This document shows positions 34,224 through 42,910 of a stretch of 64,000 nucleotides of DNA, one piece after another. Under the pieces are notes generated by a model. That model had not been told where the DNA came from. It did no database searches and saw only the letters and a program-made list of their open reading frames with translations. Location of the stretch: assembly GCF_022808695.1 (NCBI RefSeq), contig NZ_JAKZKW010000002.1:186001-250000 (forward strand), read 5' to 3'. Position numbers and translations under genes: made by a program. Source of the DNA: Fundidesulfovibrio soli. GTDB lineage: Bacteria > Desulfobacterota > Desulfovibrionia > Desulfovibrionales > Desulfovibrionaceae. Within the stretch, counting starts at the first letter, position 1, and each line of letters starts with the position of its first letter.

Positions 34224-35943
34224 TATCTTCACCCGCCACTTCAAGGATCTTCACACCAGCGAGGACTCGATCTCGCCCGAGCGCTACGAGACGCTCAAAC
34301 GCAAGATCGTCGGCCTCATGGCCGTGGTCACCCTGGTGCCGCTCTTGCTGATGGCCTTGATCAACTTCACGGAGTTCCAGGCCACCATGTCGCGCGAGGT
34401 GCAGAACCCGCTGCGCGTCATCCTGGGCAAAACGCGCAACTCCATCGACCTGTTCCTGGCGGAGCGCGTCTCCACCGTGGCCTTCATCGCCCAGGCCTAC
34501 AGCTTTCAGGACCTCTCCAGCGAGCGCGACCTGGCCCGCATCTTCCGGGTGATGCGCAAGGAGTTCGAAGGGTTCATGGACCTTGGGCTCATCGACTCCA
34601 AGGGCCACCAGGTGAGCTACGTGGGCCCCTACGACCTCAAGGGCCGCGACTACTCCGGGCAGGAGTGGTTCGCCCAGGTGCAGGCCAACGGCAAGTACGT
34701 CTCCGACGTGTTCCTGGGCTACCGCAACCTGCCCCACGTGGTCATCTGCGTGCAGCACGTGGCCGAATCCGGCGAGTCCTGGATTCTCAGGGCCACCCTG
34801 GACACCCGGCAGTTCGAAAAGATCATCTCCGCCATGGGCCTGGAGCCCGGGTCGGACGCCTTCCTGGTGAACCGCAAGGGCATCCTGCAGACCAGCTCCT
34901 ACCTGTACGGCAACGTGCTCCAGCCCTGCCCGCTGCCGTTGCCGCCGGTGAGCTACGAGGCATCGGTCATCTCCACCACGGACCCCTCCGGGCGCGACAT
35001 CTATCTTTCCTACGCCTACTTCCCCAACACGGACTTCGTGCTCATGGCCGCCAAGCCCCGGCTGGGCGTGCTCACGGCCTGGTACAACCTGCGCGGGGAC
35101 CTGCTGATAATCTTCCTGGCGGGCGTGGTGGCCACCTTCTTCGTGGTCTCCCGCTTCACGGGCCTGCTGCTGGTGCGCATGCGCGAGTCCGAGGAGCGCA
35201 GGGCCCTGGCCTTCCGCCAGGTGGAGCACGCCCAGAAGCTTTCCTCCATCGGGCGCCTGGCCGCGGGCGTGGCCCACGAGATCAACAACCCCCTGGCCAT
35301 CATCAACGAGAAGGCCGGGCTCATGAAAGACCTGCTGGCCCTCCAGGAGGACTACCCCGGCAAGTCCAAGTTCCTGCGCCAGGTGGAGGCCATCATCAGC
35401 GCCGTGGAGCGCTGCCGGGGCATCACCCATCGCATGCTCGGCTTCGCCCGCCGCATGGACGTGAAGATCGAGGCCCTGAGCCTGAACGAGGTCATCTCCG
35501 AGACCTCCAGCTTCCTGCAGCGCGAGGCCGAAAGCCGCAACGTGACCCTGAGCCTGGAGCTCGACCCCGAGCTCTCGCGCATCGAGTCCGACCGGGGCCA
35601 GCTGCAGCAGGTGATCCTGAACATCCTCAACAACGCGCTGGCCGCCATCCCCGACAGGGGGACCATCGCCGTGCGCACCTGGAACCAGGGGTCCGAGCAT
35701 GTGGGCTTCTCCATCCAGGACAACGGGTGCGGCATGTCCGACGATACGCTCAAGTGCATCTTCGAGCCCTTCTTCACCACCAAGCGCGGCAAGGGCACCG
35801 GGTTGGGGCTTTCCATCACCTACGGAATCATCAAAAGGCTCGGCGGCGAGGTCTCCGTGCAGAGCCAGGAACAGGTGGGCTCCACCTTCACCGTGCTGCT
35901 GCCGGTGATGGCCCCCCCCACCGCTGCCGTGGAGGCTGCGTGA
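34213..35943 (+). CDS. Membrane sensor histidine kinase with dCache-type domain
   Basis: The 576-residue kinase has two membrane helices (about 32-52 and 305-325) around a large periplasmic double-Cache-like sensor (RDYSGQEWFAQVQANGKYVS marks the ligand-pocket region). The cytoplasmic part has a HisKA box (AAGVAHEINNPLAIINEK) and a full HATPase (QLQQVILNILNNALAA; DNGCGM; FEPFFTTKRGKGTGLGLSIT). The ATG at 34213 is chosen for the AGGGAGG site; it lies inside the NifX-like gene. The receiver at 35946 follows after two bases and is its likely partner. Confidence 0.93.
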   Translation: MLGDIFTRHFKDLHTSEDSISPERYETLKRKIVGLMAVVTLVPLLLMALINFTEFQATMSREVQNPLRVILGKTRNSIDLFLAERVSTVAFIAQAYSFQDLSSERDLARIFRVMRKEFEGFMDLGLIDSKGHQVSYVGPYDLKGRDYSGQEWFAQVQANGKYVSDVFLGYRNLPHVVICVQHVAESGESWILRATLDTRQFEKIISAMGLEPGSDAFLVNRKGILQTSSYLYGNVLQPCPLPLPPVSYEASVISTTDPSGRDIYLSYAYFPNTDFVLMAAKPRLGVLTAWYNLRGDLLIIFLAGVVATFFVVSRFTGLLLVRMRESEERRALAFRQVEHAQKLSSIGRLAAGVAHEINNPLAIINEKAGLMKDLLALQEDYPGKSKFLRQVEAIISAVERCRGITHRMLGFARRMDVKIEALSLNEVISETSSFLQREAESRNVTLSLELDPELSRIESDRGQLQQVILNILNNALAAIPDRGTIAVRTWNQGSEHVGFSIQDNGCGMSDDTLKCIFEPFFTTKRGKGTGLGLSITYGIIKRLGGEVSVQSQEQVGSTFTVLLPVMAPPTAAVEAA

Positions 35944-35945
35944 CC

Positions 35946-36320
35946 ATGAAGGATTGGAACATCCTGCTGGTGGACGACGAGGAAGACTTCGTCCAGACCC
36001 TGGCGGAACGCCTCGAACTGCGCGGCATCGACTGCCGGGTGGCGCTGGACGGCGAAGCCGGGCTTGCGGCCATGGCCGAGAGCACGCCCGATGTCGTCGT
36101 GCTGGACATGTTCATGCCGGGCATCAAGGGCCTTGAGGTCCTGCGGCTGATCCGCGAGCGCTACCCAAAGGTGCAGGTGATTCTGCTCACGGGGCAGGGG
36201 GCCACCAAGGACGGCATGGACGGCATGAAACTCGGGGCGTTCGACTACATGATCAAGCCGCTCTCCATAGACGACCTGACGGCCAAGATCGGCGAGGCCG
36301 TGAAGCTGGCCAGGAGCTAG
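35946..36320 (+). CDS. Stand-alone receiver, probable partner of kinase at 34213
   Basis: A single 124-residue receiver domain has the acidic pair (LLVDDEEDF), phospho-acceptor Asp (VVVLDMFMPG), switch Thr (VILLTGQG) and Lys (DYMIKPLS). No output domain is present. The gene starts two bases after the kinase stop. The open frame extends far upstream without stops, but only this ATG begins a real domain. It probably passes phosphate to the histidine-phosphotransfer-like protein that follows at 36330. Confidence 0.93.
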   Translation: MKDWNILLVDDEEDFVQTLAERLELRGIDCRVALDGEAGLAAMAESTPDVVVLDMFMPGIKGLEVLRLIRERYPKVQVILLTGQGATKDGMDGMKLGAFDYMIKPLSIDDLTAKIGEAVKLARS

Positions 36321-36329
36321 GGCCCGGGC

Positions 36330-36980
36330 ATGGACAACGAAAAATATCTCGGCCGCATGGCAGCCACGGTCAGCCACGACCTCTGCAACGTGCTGGCCAC
36401 CGTCCAGCAGGCTTCCGGCCTCATGGGGGATTTCCTCGCCCTGGCCCGGAAGGAGTCGCTCAAGTCCATGGGGCTGAGGCCGAAGTTCAAGTATCACGAC
36501 AAGTTTGAGGAGATAATCGCCCAGGTTCAGGCCCAGGTGGATCGGGGGCAGGGCATCTGCGAGAAGCTCTCCGTCCTCGGCCATTCCACCGACGACGGCC
36601 CGGAAACCGCCGACGTGGGCGTGGCGGCCGCGCTGGTCGGCTCGTTGTGCGGCCGCGCTGCCAGGAAGCACAAGGCCAGCCTGGAGGTCTCCTGCGCGCC
36701 CGAGCGGTTGAAGGCGGCCGCGCGGCTCATCGACGTGCTCTCGGCCCTGGACGCCGCGATCCTGGCTGTGCTGCCGCACTGCGGCGGGGAGCAGCGCGTG
36801 GTGCGGCTGGTCCCCGGGCGCGGCGAAGGCGAGGTGTACATCGACATCGTTTGCCAGGGGCTGGACGCCGAGCGTTCGCAAGCCCTGGCCGGGGCTCTGC
36901 CGCCTGGCAGGCCCGGGATTTTCACGGTTGGCATTGTTCAAGGCGGGGTGCGCTTGGCCTTCGCGGAGGCCGGGCGATAG
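36330..36980 (+). CDS. Histidine phosphotransferase-like protein (degenerate kinase)
   Basis: The 216-residue protein starts with a dimerisation/His-box (AATVSHDLCNVLATVQQASG, His at about residue 16). The region where an ATPase would lie lacks the N-box Asn and the DxGxG motif. This layout resembles ChpT-type phosphotransferases, which carry phosphate between receivers. It has no own membrane or sensor part. It lies between two receivers, which fits a relay intermediate. The start ATG has only a weak GGGC-like upstream site, and no better candidate exists. Confidence 0.65.
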   Translation: MDNEKYLGRMAATVSHDLCNVLATVQQASGLMGDFLALARKESLKSMGLRPKFKYHDKFEEIIAQVQAQVDRGQGICEKLSVLGHSTDDGPETADVGVAAALVGSLCGRAARKHKASLEVSCAPERLKAAARLIDVLSALDAAILAVLPHCGGEQRVVRLVPGRGEGEVYIDIVCQGLDAERSQALAGALPPGRPGIFTVGIVQGGVRLAFAEAGR

Positions 36981-37029
36981 GCGTTTTACCGAGGCGGGCG
37001 AGTGCGCCCAATGATGGAAGGAGATGGAA

Positions 37030-37479
37030 ATGAACAAGATCAAGCTGCTTCTCGTGGATGATGAGGAAAACTTCGTCAACACCCTGGCCGAACGCATGAA
37101 GATGCGCGACGTGCCCTCCAAGGTGGTCTATTCGGGCGAGGCCGCGCTGGACGCGCTCAGGACCGGCGAACCCGACGTGATGATCCTCGACCTGCGCATG
37201 CCCGGCATCGACGGCATGGAAGTGCTGCGCAAGGTGCGCCAGACCAACCCCACCGTGCGCATCATCATCCTCACCGGCCACGGCACGGACCTGGACGAGG
37301 AAGAGGCCCGCAAGCTGGGCGCCTTCCACTACCACAAGAAGCCCATCGACATCGACGAGCTGCTTGGCACCGTGAAGAAGGCCTACCGCGACCGCATGGA
37401 AGACGCCATGGTCGTGGCGGCCCTGGCCGAGGAAGGCGACTTCGACAGCGCCCGCCAGGTGCTCGACGAGGACAAATAA
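37030..37479 (+). CDS. Stand-alone receiver with C-terminal tail
   Basis: The 149-residue protein is a receiver domain (KLLLVDDEENF; phospho-acceptor Asp in VMILDLRMPG; Thr in IIILTGHG; Lys in YHKKPIDI) with about 25 more residues (AALAEEGDFDSARQVLDEDK) forming an acidic tail. Translation probably begins at the second ATG (37030), because AAGGAG lies six bases before it and overlaps the first. It has no output domain. It follows the phosphotransferase-like gene and precedes the receiver-kinase hybrid gene by 14 bases. Confidence 0.92.
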   Translation: MNKIKLLLVDDEENFVNTLAERMKMRDVPSKVVYSGEAALDALRTGEPDVMILDLRMPGIDGMEVLRKVRQTNPTVRIIILTGHGTDLDEEEARKLGAFHYHKKPIDIDELLGTVKKAYRDRMEDAMVVAALAEEGDFDSARQVLDEDK

Positions 37480-37493
37480 CCCCGGAGGGGGCC

Positions 37494-38594
37494 ATGCGCC
37501 CCAAGACCCTGCTCATCGACGATGAGCGCGACTTCGTCCAGCTCCTGGCCGTGCGCCTGGAGGCAAGGGACTTCCCCGTGACGGCCGCGTTCGACGCGGC
37601 CGGGGGGCTCGCGCTCGTGGAGAGCCAGGCCCCCTCGGTGGTGGTGCTGGACATCAACCTGCCGGACCGCAGCGGCCTGGACGTGCTGCGCGAAATGCGC
37701 GAGCGCTGGCCGCTGGTCCAGGTTGTTATGCTCACGGGCCAGTCCGACGTGGCCACGGCCGTGGCGGGCATGAAGTACGGGGCGGCCGACTACCTGACAA
37801 AGCCCGTGGACATCGAGGCCCTCACGGCCGCCCTGGAGCGGGCCGTGATGCGCCGCATGGACCAGGAAGAGAACCTGCGCATGATCGAGACGGGCAAGCT
37901 CGCCGCCATTGGCCGGCTGGCCGAAGGGGTCGCCCACGAGATCAGCAACCCCGTGAACATTATGATGCAGAAGGCCGGCTGGGCCCTTGAGCTCATGGAG
38001 GAGCCCGGCTTCTCCGCCTGCCCGGATTCGCACGAGGTGCGCTCGGAGCTGGAGGCCATCGTCAACCAGGGGCGGCGCTGCAAGACCGTGGTGGGGCGGC
38101 TCATGAAGGTGGGCGGGCGCATCGACCCCCGCGCCTCCGAGTTCGACCCCGTGGAGGCCGTGCGCGCCGGGCTGGAGCTAGTGCGCGAGCGCGCGGCGAA
38201 CCAGAGCGTCGCCTTCGACGTCTGCGCGGGAAAACCCGTGGCCAGGGTCTTCCTTCCGCGCTTCGAGATCGAGCAGGTGGTGCGCCGCCTGGCCGAGAAC
38301 GCCCTGGACGCCATGCCCCGGGGCGGAACGCTCCGGGTGGAGGTGCGCGACCACCCGCCCGGGAGCGTGGAAATCGAGCTGGAAGACACCGGCCCCGGCG
38401 TGCCCGAGGCCATCGCCCAGCGCATATTCGAGCCGTTCTTCTCCACCAAGGAGGTGGGCAAGGGCTCGGGGCTGGGGCTCTCCATCTGCGACGGGATCAT
38501 GAAGTCCCTGGGCGGGGGCGTCGCGCTGACGCGCACCGACGGCCCGGGGGCGGTCTTCGTGGTCACGCTGCCCGCTCTGCCCGCAGGAACCTAA
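37494..38594 (+). CDS. Receiver-histidine kinase hybrid
   Basis: The 366-residue protein has an N-terminal receiver (LLIDDERDF; VVVLDINLPD; VVMLTGQS; LTKPVDI) followed directly by a HisKA box (LAEGVAHEISNPVNIMMQKA) and a HATPase domain (EIEQVVRRLAENALDAM; EDTGPGV; FEPFFSTKEVGKGSGLGLSI). No membrane segment is present. The receiver-first order suggests that phosphorylation from the relay controls this kinase. GGAGG precedes the ATG. The stop overlaps by four bases the end of a convergent hypothetical gene. Confidence 0.93.
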   Translation: MRPKTLLIDDERDFVQLLAVRLEARDFPVTAAFDAAGGLALVESQAPSVVVLDINLPDRSGLDVLREMRERWPLVQVVMLTGQSDVATAVAGMKYGAADYLTKPVDIEALTAALERAVMRRMDQEENLRMIETGKLAAIGRLAEGVAHEISNPVNIMMQKAGWALELMEEPGFSACPDSHEVRSELEAIVNQGRRCKTVVGRLMKVGGRIDPRASEFDPVEAVRAGLELVRERAANQSVAFDVCAGKPVARVFLPRFEIEQVVRRLAENALDAMPRGGTLRVEVRDHPPGSVEIELEDTGPGVPEAIAQRIFEPFFSTKEVGKGSGLGLSICDGIMKSLGGGVALTRTDGPGAVFVVTLPALPAGT

Positions 38595-39502
38595 CCCCCC
38601 AGGCGCGTGAAGGCCTCCATGAGCGCCTCGGGATCGTCCATGTCGCCCATGTCCATCTGCCCCAGGCCCGCCAAGGTCCAGGCCGGGCGTCCGGCCACGG
38701 CCTGGCAGACCATGTCCACCAGCTCCATCTCCCGCCTGATGCCGTCCTCGTGCAGGTGCGGGGCCCGCACCCCCTGCGACAACATCACCTCGTAGCTGGA
38801 GGTCCGCAGCATGCGCCCGAAATCCCTCGCGCGCTTGAGGTTGACCTCCAGGGCGGCGTAGGCCGCGCCCAGGCCGTCCACGAACGATCCCTGGGGGTCC
38901 GCGTCGGCTAGGTGGCGCAGGGTCCAGGCCAGGGCGTCGGCGGTGTTGCGCGCGGAAACCTCCAGCCCGCCCAGCACGGCGCAGACGTAGGCCCGGCGCT
39001 GCGGCGTCCATTCCAGGCGGCAGTGCCGCAGCATGATTTTGAACTCCAGGCCGGCCTCGCCCGGGAAGCGGCGCTCCACCGCGGCCAGCGCCTCGGGCGG
39101 GGCTGTGTGCTCAGGGCGCAGCCGCCGCACGAATTGCGCCGCCTCTCCTGCCTCCAGGGGCAGTTCGAGGCGCTGCCCGCCGGGGAGGATAGCCCAGGTG
39201 CGCGTGACGGCGTCCTCCAGCGCCAGCTCCAGCTCCCGCGCCTGCTCCGGGGTCGCCCGGGCGGCTTCCAGTGCGGGCTCCAGTCGGCGCTGCACCTCCT
39301 CCCCAGGGAAGAGCAGCAGCTCCGCCAGGGACGACGACTCGGGGTCGTCGCGGAGCGCGAACAGGGCTGCCAGGGCCTCGGGGCTGGCGTCGGCGTGGGT
39401 GGAGGCCGCATAGCGCAGCACGGATTCGTCCTGCGGCAGGCCGCTTTCCAGTTGGGTGAGGACGGCCGCCAGAGCCGGAAGAAGTTCGGCGGATAACGTC
39501 AC
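38591..39502 (-). CDS. Conserved protein of unknown function
   Basis: The 303-residue product is probably cytoplasmic, with no signal or membrane part. It is Ala/Leu/Glu-rich and helical, with an N-terminal acidic part (AELLPALAAVLTQLE) and a central part with one HCRLEW motif. The middle region (KIMLRHCRLEWTPQRRAYVC) looks the most conserved-like. No family is recognised. The GTG start at 39502 lies four bases after the upstream stop. It is the last gene of a minus-strand group with a solute-binding protein and rfaE2. Confidence 0.6.
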   Translation of the reverse strand: MTLSAELLPALAAVLTQLESGLPQDESVLRYAASTHADASPEALAALFALRDDPESSSLAELLLFPGEEVQRRLEPALEAARATPEQARELELALEDAVTRTWAILPGGQRLELPLEAGEAAQFVRRLRPEHTAPPEALAAVERRFPGEAGLEFKIMLRHCRLEWTPQRRAYVCAVLGGLEVSARNTADALAWTLRHLADADPQGSFVDGLGAAYAALEVNLKRARDFGRMLRTSSYEVMLSQGVRAPHLHEDGIRREMELVDMVCQAVAGRPAWTLAGLGQMDMGDMDDPEALMEAFTRLGG

Positions 39503-39506
39503 GGCA

Positions 39507-40244
39507 TCATTCCAGTTTGACGAGTTTCTCGATGGCCCTGTTGACCCTGCCGAGCACGGCCGGGTCGATGGACTTGTTGAACAGCAGGTAGCGCAGGCGG
39601 CCCTTGCGCAGGTCGGCCAGGGGGACGATGCGCAACGAGAACGGGTCGACGCCCGTTTCGGTAGCCAGGGCGTCGATCTCCTCGGGGTTGACGAGCATGA
39701 CGTCGAAGCGGCTGGCGTGGAGCATCCGCACCAGCTGCAGCTGCGTGCCGTTCACCCGCACGGGCGGCCGGGGCATGTTGGCCATGAGCGTGTCCACCTC
39801 CGGTCCGTACGAGAAGGACTCGTTGAGCCCGAACACCAGGCCCGGCATGGCGGCCAGCCCGCGCAGGGTGGCGGGGCCGTCCGGCAGGCCCTGGAAGTCG
39901 TCGCGGAAGAGGGCCATCAGCGGCGCGTCCTGGTAGATGGGGTAGCTGTACTCGGCGGTGCGGGTCCGTTCCGGGGTCATGTACCAGCCCACGGCGCAGG
40001 TGGGTGTCTTGGCCGCGGCCAGCTCCATGAGGATGCGCCCGGAGGGAATGTCCACATATTCGGGGAGCAGGCCGGCTTCACGCAGGATGCGGTCCGCCAG
40101 GGAGAGCAGGAAACCCTGGGGATGGCCGTTTACGCCGAGCGTGTAGTAGGGCGGGCGCTCGAAGGTGAGCACCGTGACGGGCTGGGCCGCCGCTCGCGGG
40201 GGCGCGCACAGCGCGCTCAGGCAGACGGCGAGGAAGCAGGCCAA
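39507..40244 (-). CDS. Periplasmic solute-binding (SBP_bac_3) protein
   Basis: The product (245 residues from the TTG used here) has a secretion leader (LAVCLSALCAPPRAAA) and the class 3 solute-binding fold: VTVLTFERPPYYTLGVNGHP, PQGFLLSLADRILREAG, and CAVGWYMTPERTRTAEYSYP. No permease or ATPase genes are adjacent, so it may act as a sensor input or work with remote transport genes. The start is uncertain: no ATG is found nearby, and the frame extends upstream with further basic residues that would lengthen the leader. It lies 108 bases after the small secreted protein gene. Confidence 0.82.
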   Translation of the reverse strand: MACFLAVCLSALCAPPRAAAQPVTVLTFERPPYYTLGVNGHPQGFLLSLADRILREAGLLPEYVDIPSGRILMELAAAKTPTCAVGWYMTPERTRTAEYSYPIYQDAPLMALFRDDFQGLPDGPATLRGLAAMPGLVFGLNESFSYGPEVDTLMANMPRPPVRVNGTQLQLVRMLHASRFDVMLVNPEEIDALATETGVDPFSLRIVPLADLRKGRLRYLLFNKSIDPAVLGRVNRAIEKLVKLE

Positions 40245-40352
40245 AGGCAGGAGCCCCCGCAGGAGACGGCCGCATGGGAATGCATCCGACGGGCGGCTTG
40301 GGGGCTGGAGCGAAAAGTTGTGGGACGTGGCGATCTCCTGCCCGTCCGGGGA

Positions 40353-40694
40353 TCACTTCGGCAGGGACTTCACGAAGAGATTGAGGTTCCCGAACTTGTC
40401 CTTGTAGATGTCGCCGATGAGGCTGACTTCCTTGTTCTTGTAGCTCTGCTGGAAGGCGGAAACGGCTTCGAGGCTGACGTCTTCGGGCGTCCAGACGGAG
40501 TAGCTGGTGCCGTCGTTGGTCACAACCCAGAGGCCTTCTCCATCCTCTTCGCCGACAACGGCGACGAGCGTTGCTTCCTTGGCCACGACCTGCATTTCCA
40601 GCTCGGCCTGCGCATAACAGACGCCGCACAGCAGCAACGCCAAAATCGTGGCGCACAGGGCGCGATTGACAATAGGGGAAATGAAGGCAGCCAT
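40353..40694 (-). CDS. Small secreted protein of unknown function
   Basis: The 113-residue protein has a signal peptide (VNRALCATILALLLCGVCYA) and a mature part with two strands (LWVVTNDGTSYSVWTPEDVS) and a basic tail (NKEVSLIGDIYKDKFGNLNL). It is predicted periplasmic. No family is recognised; the fold may be OB-like, given the ending. The start at 40694 has GGGAGAG ahead, better than the upstream ATG. It sits between rfaE2 and the solute-binding gene. Confidence 0.7.
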   Translation of the reverse strand: MAAFISPIVNRALCATILALLLCGVCYAQAELEMQVVAKEATLVAVVGEEDGEGLWVVTNDGTSYSVWTPEDVSLEAVSAFQQSYKNKEVSLIGDIYKDKFGNLNLFVKSLPK

Positions 40695-40724
40695 GAAATC
40701 TCTCCCGTAAATGATGAACAAATT

Positions 40725-41246
40725 TTAATCCCGGCAGGGAGAGGCGTCAAGGCCCGCATGTCCGGCAAGGGCAAGAATGCGTTCGATCAGTGAGGTTGTC
40801 GAGTATCCGGGCAGAAGGGGCAGGCTCAGCACCAGGCCGCCGCGGGCCTGGACGGACTGCCTGCCCACGATGGACTCCACGGGCCAGTCGCCGCCCTTCA
40901 CCAGCACGTCTGGGCGCACGGCCTCGATGAGCTCCAGCGGGGTGGGGCGGTCGAAGCCGGTGACGAAATCGACGCAGGCGAGGCCGGCCAACACCCGGGC
41001 CCTGTCCGCGAAGGGGGTCACGGGGCGGGAGGAGCCCTTGAGCCCGCTCACCGAGGCGTCGGAATTGAGGCCAACAACGAGCACCCGGCCCAGGGCCCTG
41101 GCCCGCTCCAGCAGGTCCACGTGCCCGGCGTGCAGCAGGTCGAAGCAGCCGTTGGTGAACACGATGCCCCCGGCGGCGCGCAGCGGCTCCAGCCGGGCGA
41201 GCAGTTCCTCCAGGGGGAGGGCCTTGTGCCGGGTGGGGGGGAACAT
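40725..41246 (-). CDS. rfaE2: D-glycero-beta-D-manno-heptose-1-phosphate adenylyltransferase
   Basis: This cytidylyltransferase-like enzyme makes ADP-heptose for the lipopolysaccharide core. The 173-residue protein covers only the nucleotidyltransferase half of Hld[21 protein letters not shown] (the HxGH motif) and [29 protein letters not shown] at the end. The separate kinase (RfaE1) is not in the window. Start ATG lies three bases after the stop of the upstream cysteine-cluster gene. This is the separate-gene form common in sulfate reducers. Confidence 0.93.
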   Translation of the reverse strand: MFPPTRHKALPLEELLARLEPLRAAGGIVFTNGCFDLLHAGHVDLLERARALGRVLVVGLNSDASVSGLKGSSRPVTPFADRARVLAGLACVDFVTGFDRPTPLELIEAVRPDVLVKGGDWPVESIVGRQSVQARGGLVLSLPLLPGYSTTSLIERILALAGHAGLDASPCRD

Positions 41247-41249
41247 GGC

Positions 41250-42047
41250 TCAGTCTTTCTTCTTGCTGAGCGTGCGCTCGGAGCCGAACAGCATCAATTC
41301 CAGCCAGTCCAGCCCGAACTCCAGGCGCTTGCCCTCGTCGGAGAGAATCCCGGCCTTGCGCTCCTCGTCCAGTTCCAGGCGTTCAAGCACGCCCATGCGC
41401 GTGAGGAAGTCGCCAAAGGCGTCGAGGTTGTAGGCCGCCAGGAAGACCAGGTTGGCCTGGCGCTGGTCAAGCGGCGCGCCCTTGTCCCTGGCCTGGGCCA
41501 TGAGCAGCATGTAGCGGTCGTTGCTCTCGTTGTAGCGCTGGAGGTCCTGGTCCTTGAGCCATTCGGCGGAAGTCCAGCCGCTTTCCTGCTCGAAGCCCCG
41601 GCAGTGGGGCTCGCGCACGATGAAGAACTGCTCCAGCACCTCGCCCTGCGGGCCGGTCTTTGTTGCGCGGCCCAGGGGGTAGGTGCGGCAGGCCCCGGGG
41701 CGGCCCGGGTAGACCGAGCAGCCCTCGCGGCGCACGAAGGGGCAGGGCGAGCCGTGCACCTCGTCGAGCATGCGCAGGCGCATCATGGGGAAGCCCGTGT
41801 CCGGAGCCTGGGCCACCAGGGCGTGCTTGGCGATGAACTCCTTGCTGGACATGCCCAGCTGGGTGCGCAGGCGCAGCACGTCGTAGGGCGTGAGCATCAG
41901 CGTCAGGTCGGAGCAGCAGGCGTTGAAGCAGGGCACCTGCGGATGGCAGGCGAAGCGGAAGCTCTGGCCGGGGGCAAGCTCCGGCAGGCTCTCCAAGAAG
42001 GCCTGGGTGGCGTCGTGGTCGCTCAGGGGGGTGTTGTCTGTGGTCAT
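41250..42047 (-). CDS. YkgJ-family cysteine cluster protein
   Basis: The 265-residue protein has the cluster motif (FACHPQVPCFNACCSDLTLM) and the downstream Cys set (SPCPFVRREGCSVYPGRPGA then CRTYPLG), matching the YkgJ/CxxxCxxCC family. Members are proposed to bind a zinc or iron-sulfur cofactor; the role is unknown. The C-terminal half has no cluster and is specific to this subgroup. The ATG at 42047 is the only good start. It is the first gene of the minus-strand group and divergent from the RsbW-like gene. Confidence 0.9.
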   Translation of the reverse strand: MTTDNTPLSDHDATQAFLESLPELAPGQSFRFACHPQVPCFNACCSDLTLMLTPYDVLRLRTQLGMSSKEFIAKHALVAQAPDTGFPMMRLRMLDEVHGSPCPFVRREGCSVYPGRPGACRTYPLGRATKTGPQGEVLEQFFIVREPHCRGFEQESGWTSAEWLKDQDLQRYNESNDRYMLLMAQARDKGAPLDQRQANLVFLAAYNLDAFGDFLTRMGVLERLELDEERKAGILSDEGKRLEFGLDWLELMLFGSERTLSKKKD

Positions 42048-42141
42048 GGCCCGCCCCGTCTATCATCACGGGCCGGGCTTGAAAACCCGAAAAGGGCCGC
42101 CGCGTTGACAGCCGCCCCCTATCATGAAAAACACTTGAGCC

Positions 42142-42558
42142 ATGCCCCAGCAGATGACCCTGCACATCGACAACCGCCTTCAGGAACTCACCCGCTTGAG
42201 CGCCACTCTGGAGGGCTTCCTGAACGCCTGCTCGGTGACCGGGCGGGACGCCTACCACATCCAGCTGGCCCTGGACGAGCTGGTCACCAACATCATCTGT
42301 TACGCGTACGAGGGCCAAGGCGGGCACCCCATACACGTCTCGCTCGCCCGCACCCCGGAGGGGCTCGAAATCGTGTTGGAGGACGGGGGGAGGCCCTTCA
42401 ATCCGCTGGAAGCCCCCGAGCCGGACCTCGACGCGCCGCCCGAAACCCGCCCCATCGGCGGGCTGGGCATCCATTTCGTGCGCAAGACCATGGATCACCT
42501 GTCCTACCAGCGCGAGGACGGCAGGAATATCCTGCGCATCCACAAGAACATCACCTGA
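42142..42558 (+). CDS. RsbW-like anti-sigma/serine kinase ATP-binding protein
   Basis: The 138-residue protein is a HATPase_c_2 domain: N-box ALDELVTNIICYAYE, G1 EDGGRPFNPLEAP, and G2 GGLGIHFVRKTMDHLSYQ. It belongs to the anti-sigma factor kinase type that phosphorylates a STAS antagonist and binds a sigma factor or another partner. The next gene, 11 bases on, is the STAS protein. No sigma factor is near, so the partner may be a distant PP2C phosphatase or effector. The ATG has no clear ribosome site. Confidence 0.9.
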   Translation: MPQQMTLHIDNRLQELTRLSATLEGFLNACSVTGRDAYHIQLALDELVTNIICYAYEGQGGHPIHVSLARTPEGLEIVLEDGGRPFNPLEAPEPDLDAPPETRPIGGLGIHFVRKTMDHLSYQREDGRNILRIHKNIT

Positions 42559-42569
42559 GGAGCTAGCCG

Positions 42570-42908
42570 ATGGAATTCGCCGTGACCAACGCCGGACCCG
42601 TGACCGTCCTCGCCATTGCCGGGCGGCTGGACTCGAACACCTCCAAGGAGCTTGAGGACAAGGTGATGGGCCTCATCACCGGCGGCTCACAGCTCCTGCT
42701 GATGGACTTCGGCGGAGTGGATTACATCAACTCCAGCGGCCTGCGCGTGCTGCTCATGGCCTTCCAGCACCTCAAGAAGACCGGGGGCCTGCTGCACCTC
42801 TGCGACATCAAGGACTACATGCGCGAGGTGTTCGAGATCTCGGGCTACAACGAGATATTCCCCATCTTCTCCGGCCAGGCCGAGGCCCTGGCCGCCTTCC
42901 AGGGCTGA
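42570..42908 (+). CDS. STAS anti-sigma factor antagonist
   Basis: The 112-residue STAS domain has the phospho-Ser site (GVDYINSSGLRVLLMAF, Ser in INSSGL) and the start TNAGPVTVLAIAGRLDSNTS. It is the RsbV-type substrate of the kinase encoded just upstream; phosphorylation would release the kinase to bind its target. GAGGAG precedes the ATG. The two-gene switch leads a plus-strand group that includes a dynamin-like GTPase. Confidence 0.94.
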   Translation: MEFAVTNAGPVTVLAIAGRLDSNTSKELEDKVMGLITGGSQLLLMDFGGVDYINSSGLRVLLMAFQHLKKTGGLLHLCDIKDYMREVFEISGYNEIFPIFSGQAEALAAFQG

Positions 42909-42910
42909 CC

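Noticed and set aside
34665-36320. Long plus frame leading into the receiver at 35946
   Set aside because: The upstream part overlaps the kinase gene in another frame and reads as Arg/Pro/Gly-rich sequence; only the part from 35946 is a receiver.
42105-42133. TTGACA before the RsbW-like gene as promoter
   Set aside because: No -10-like hexamer lies 16-18 bases downstream.
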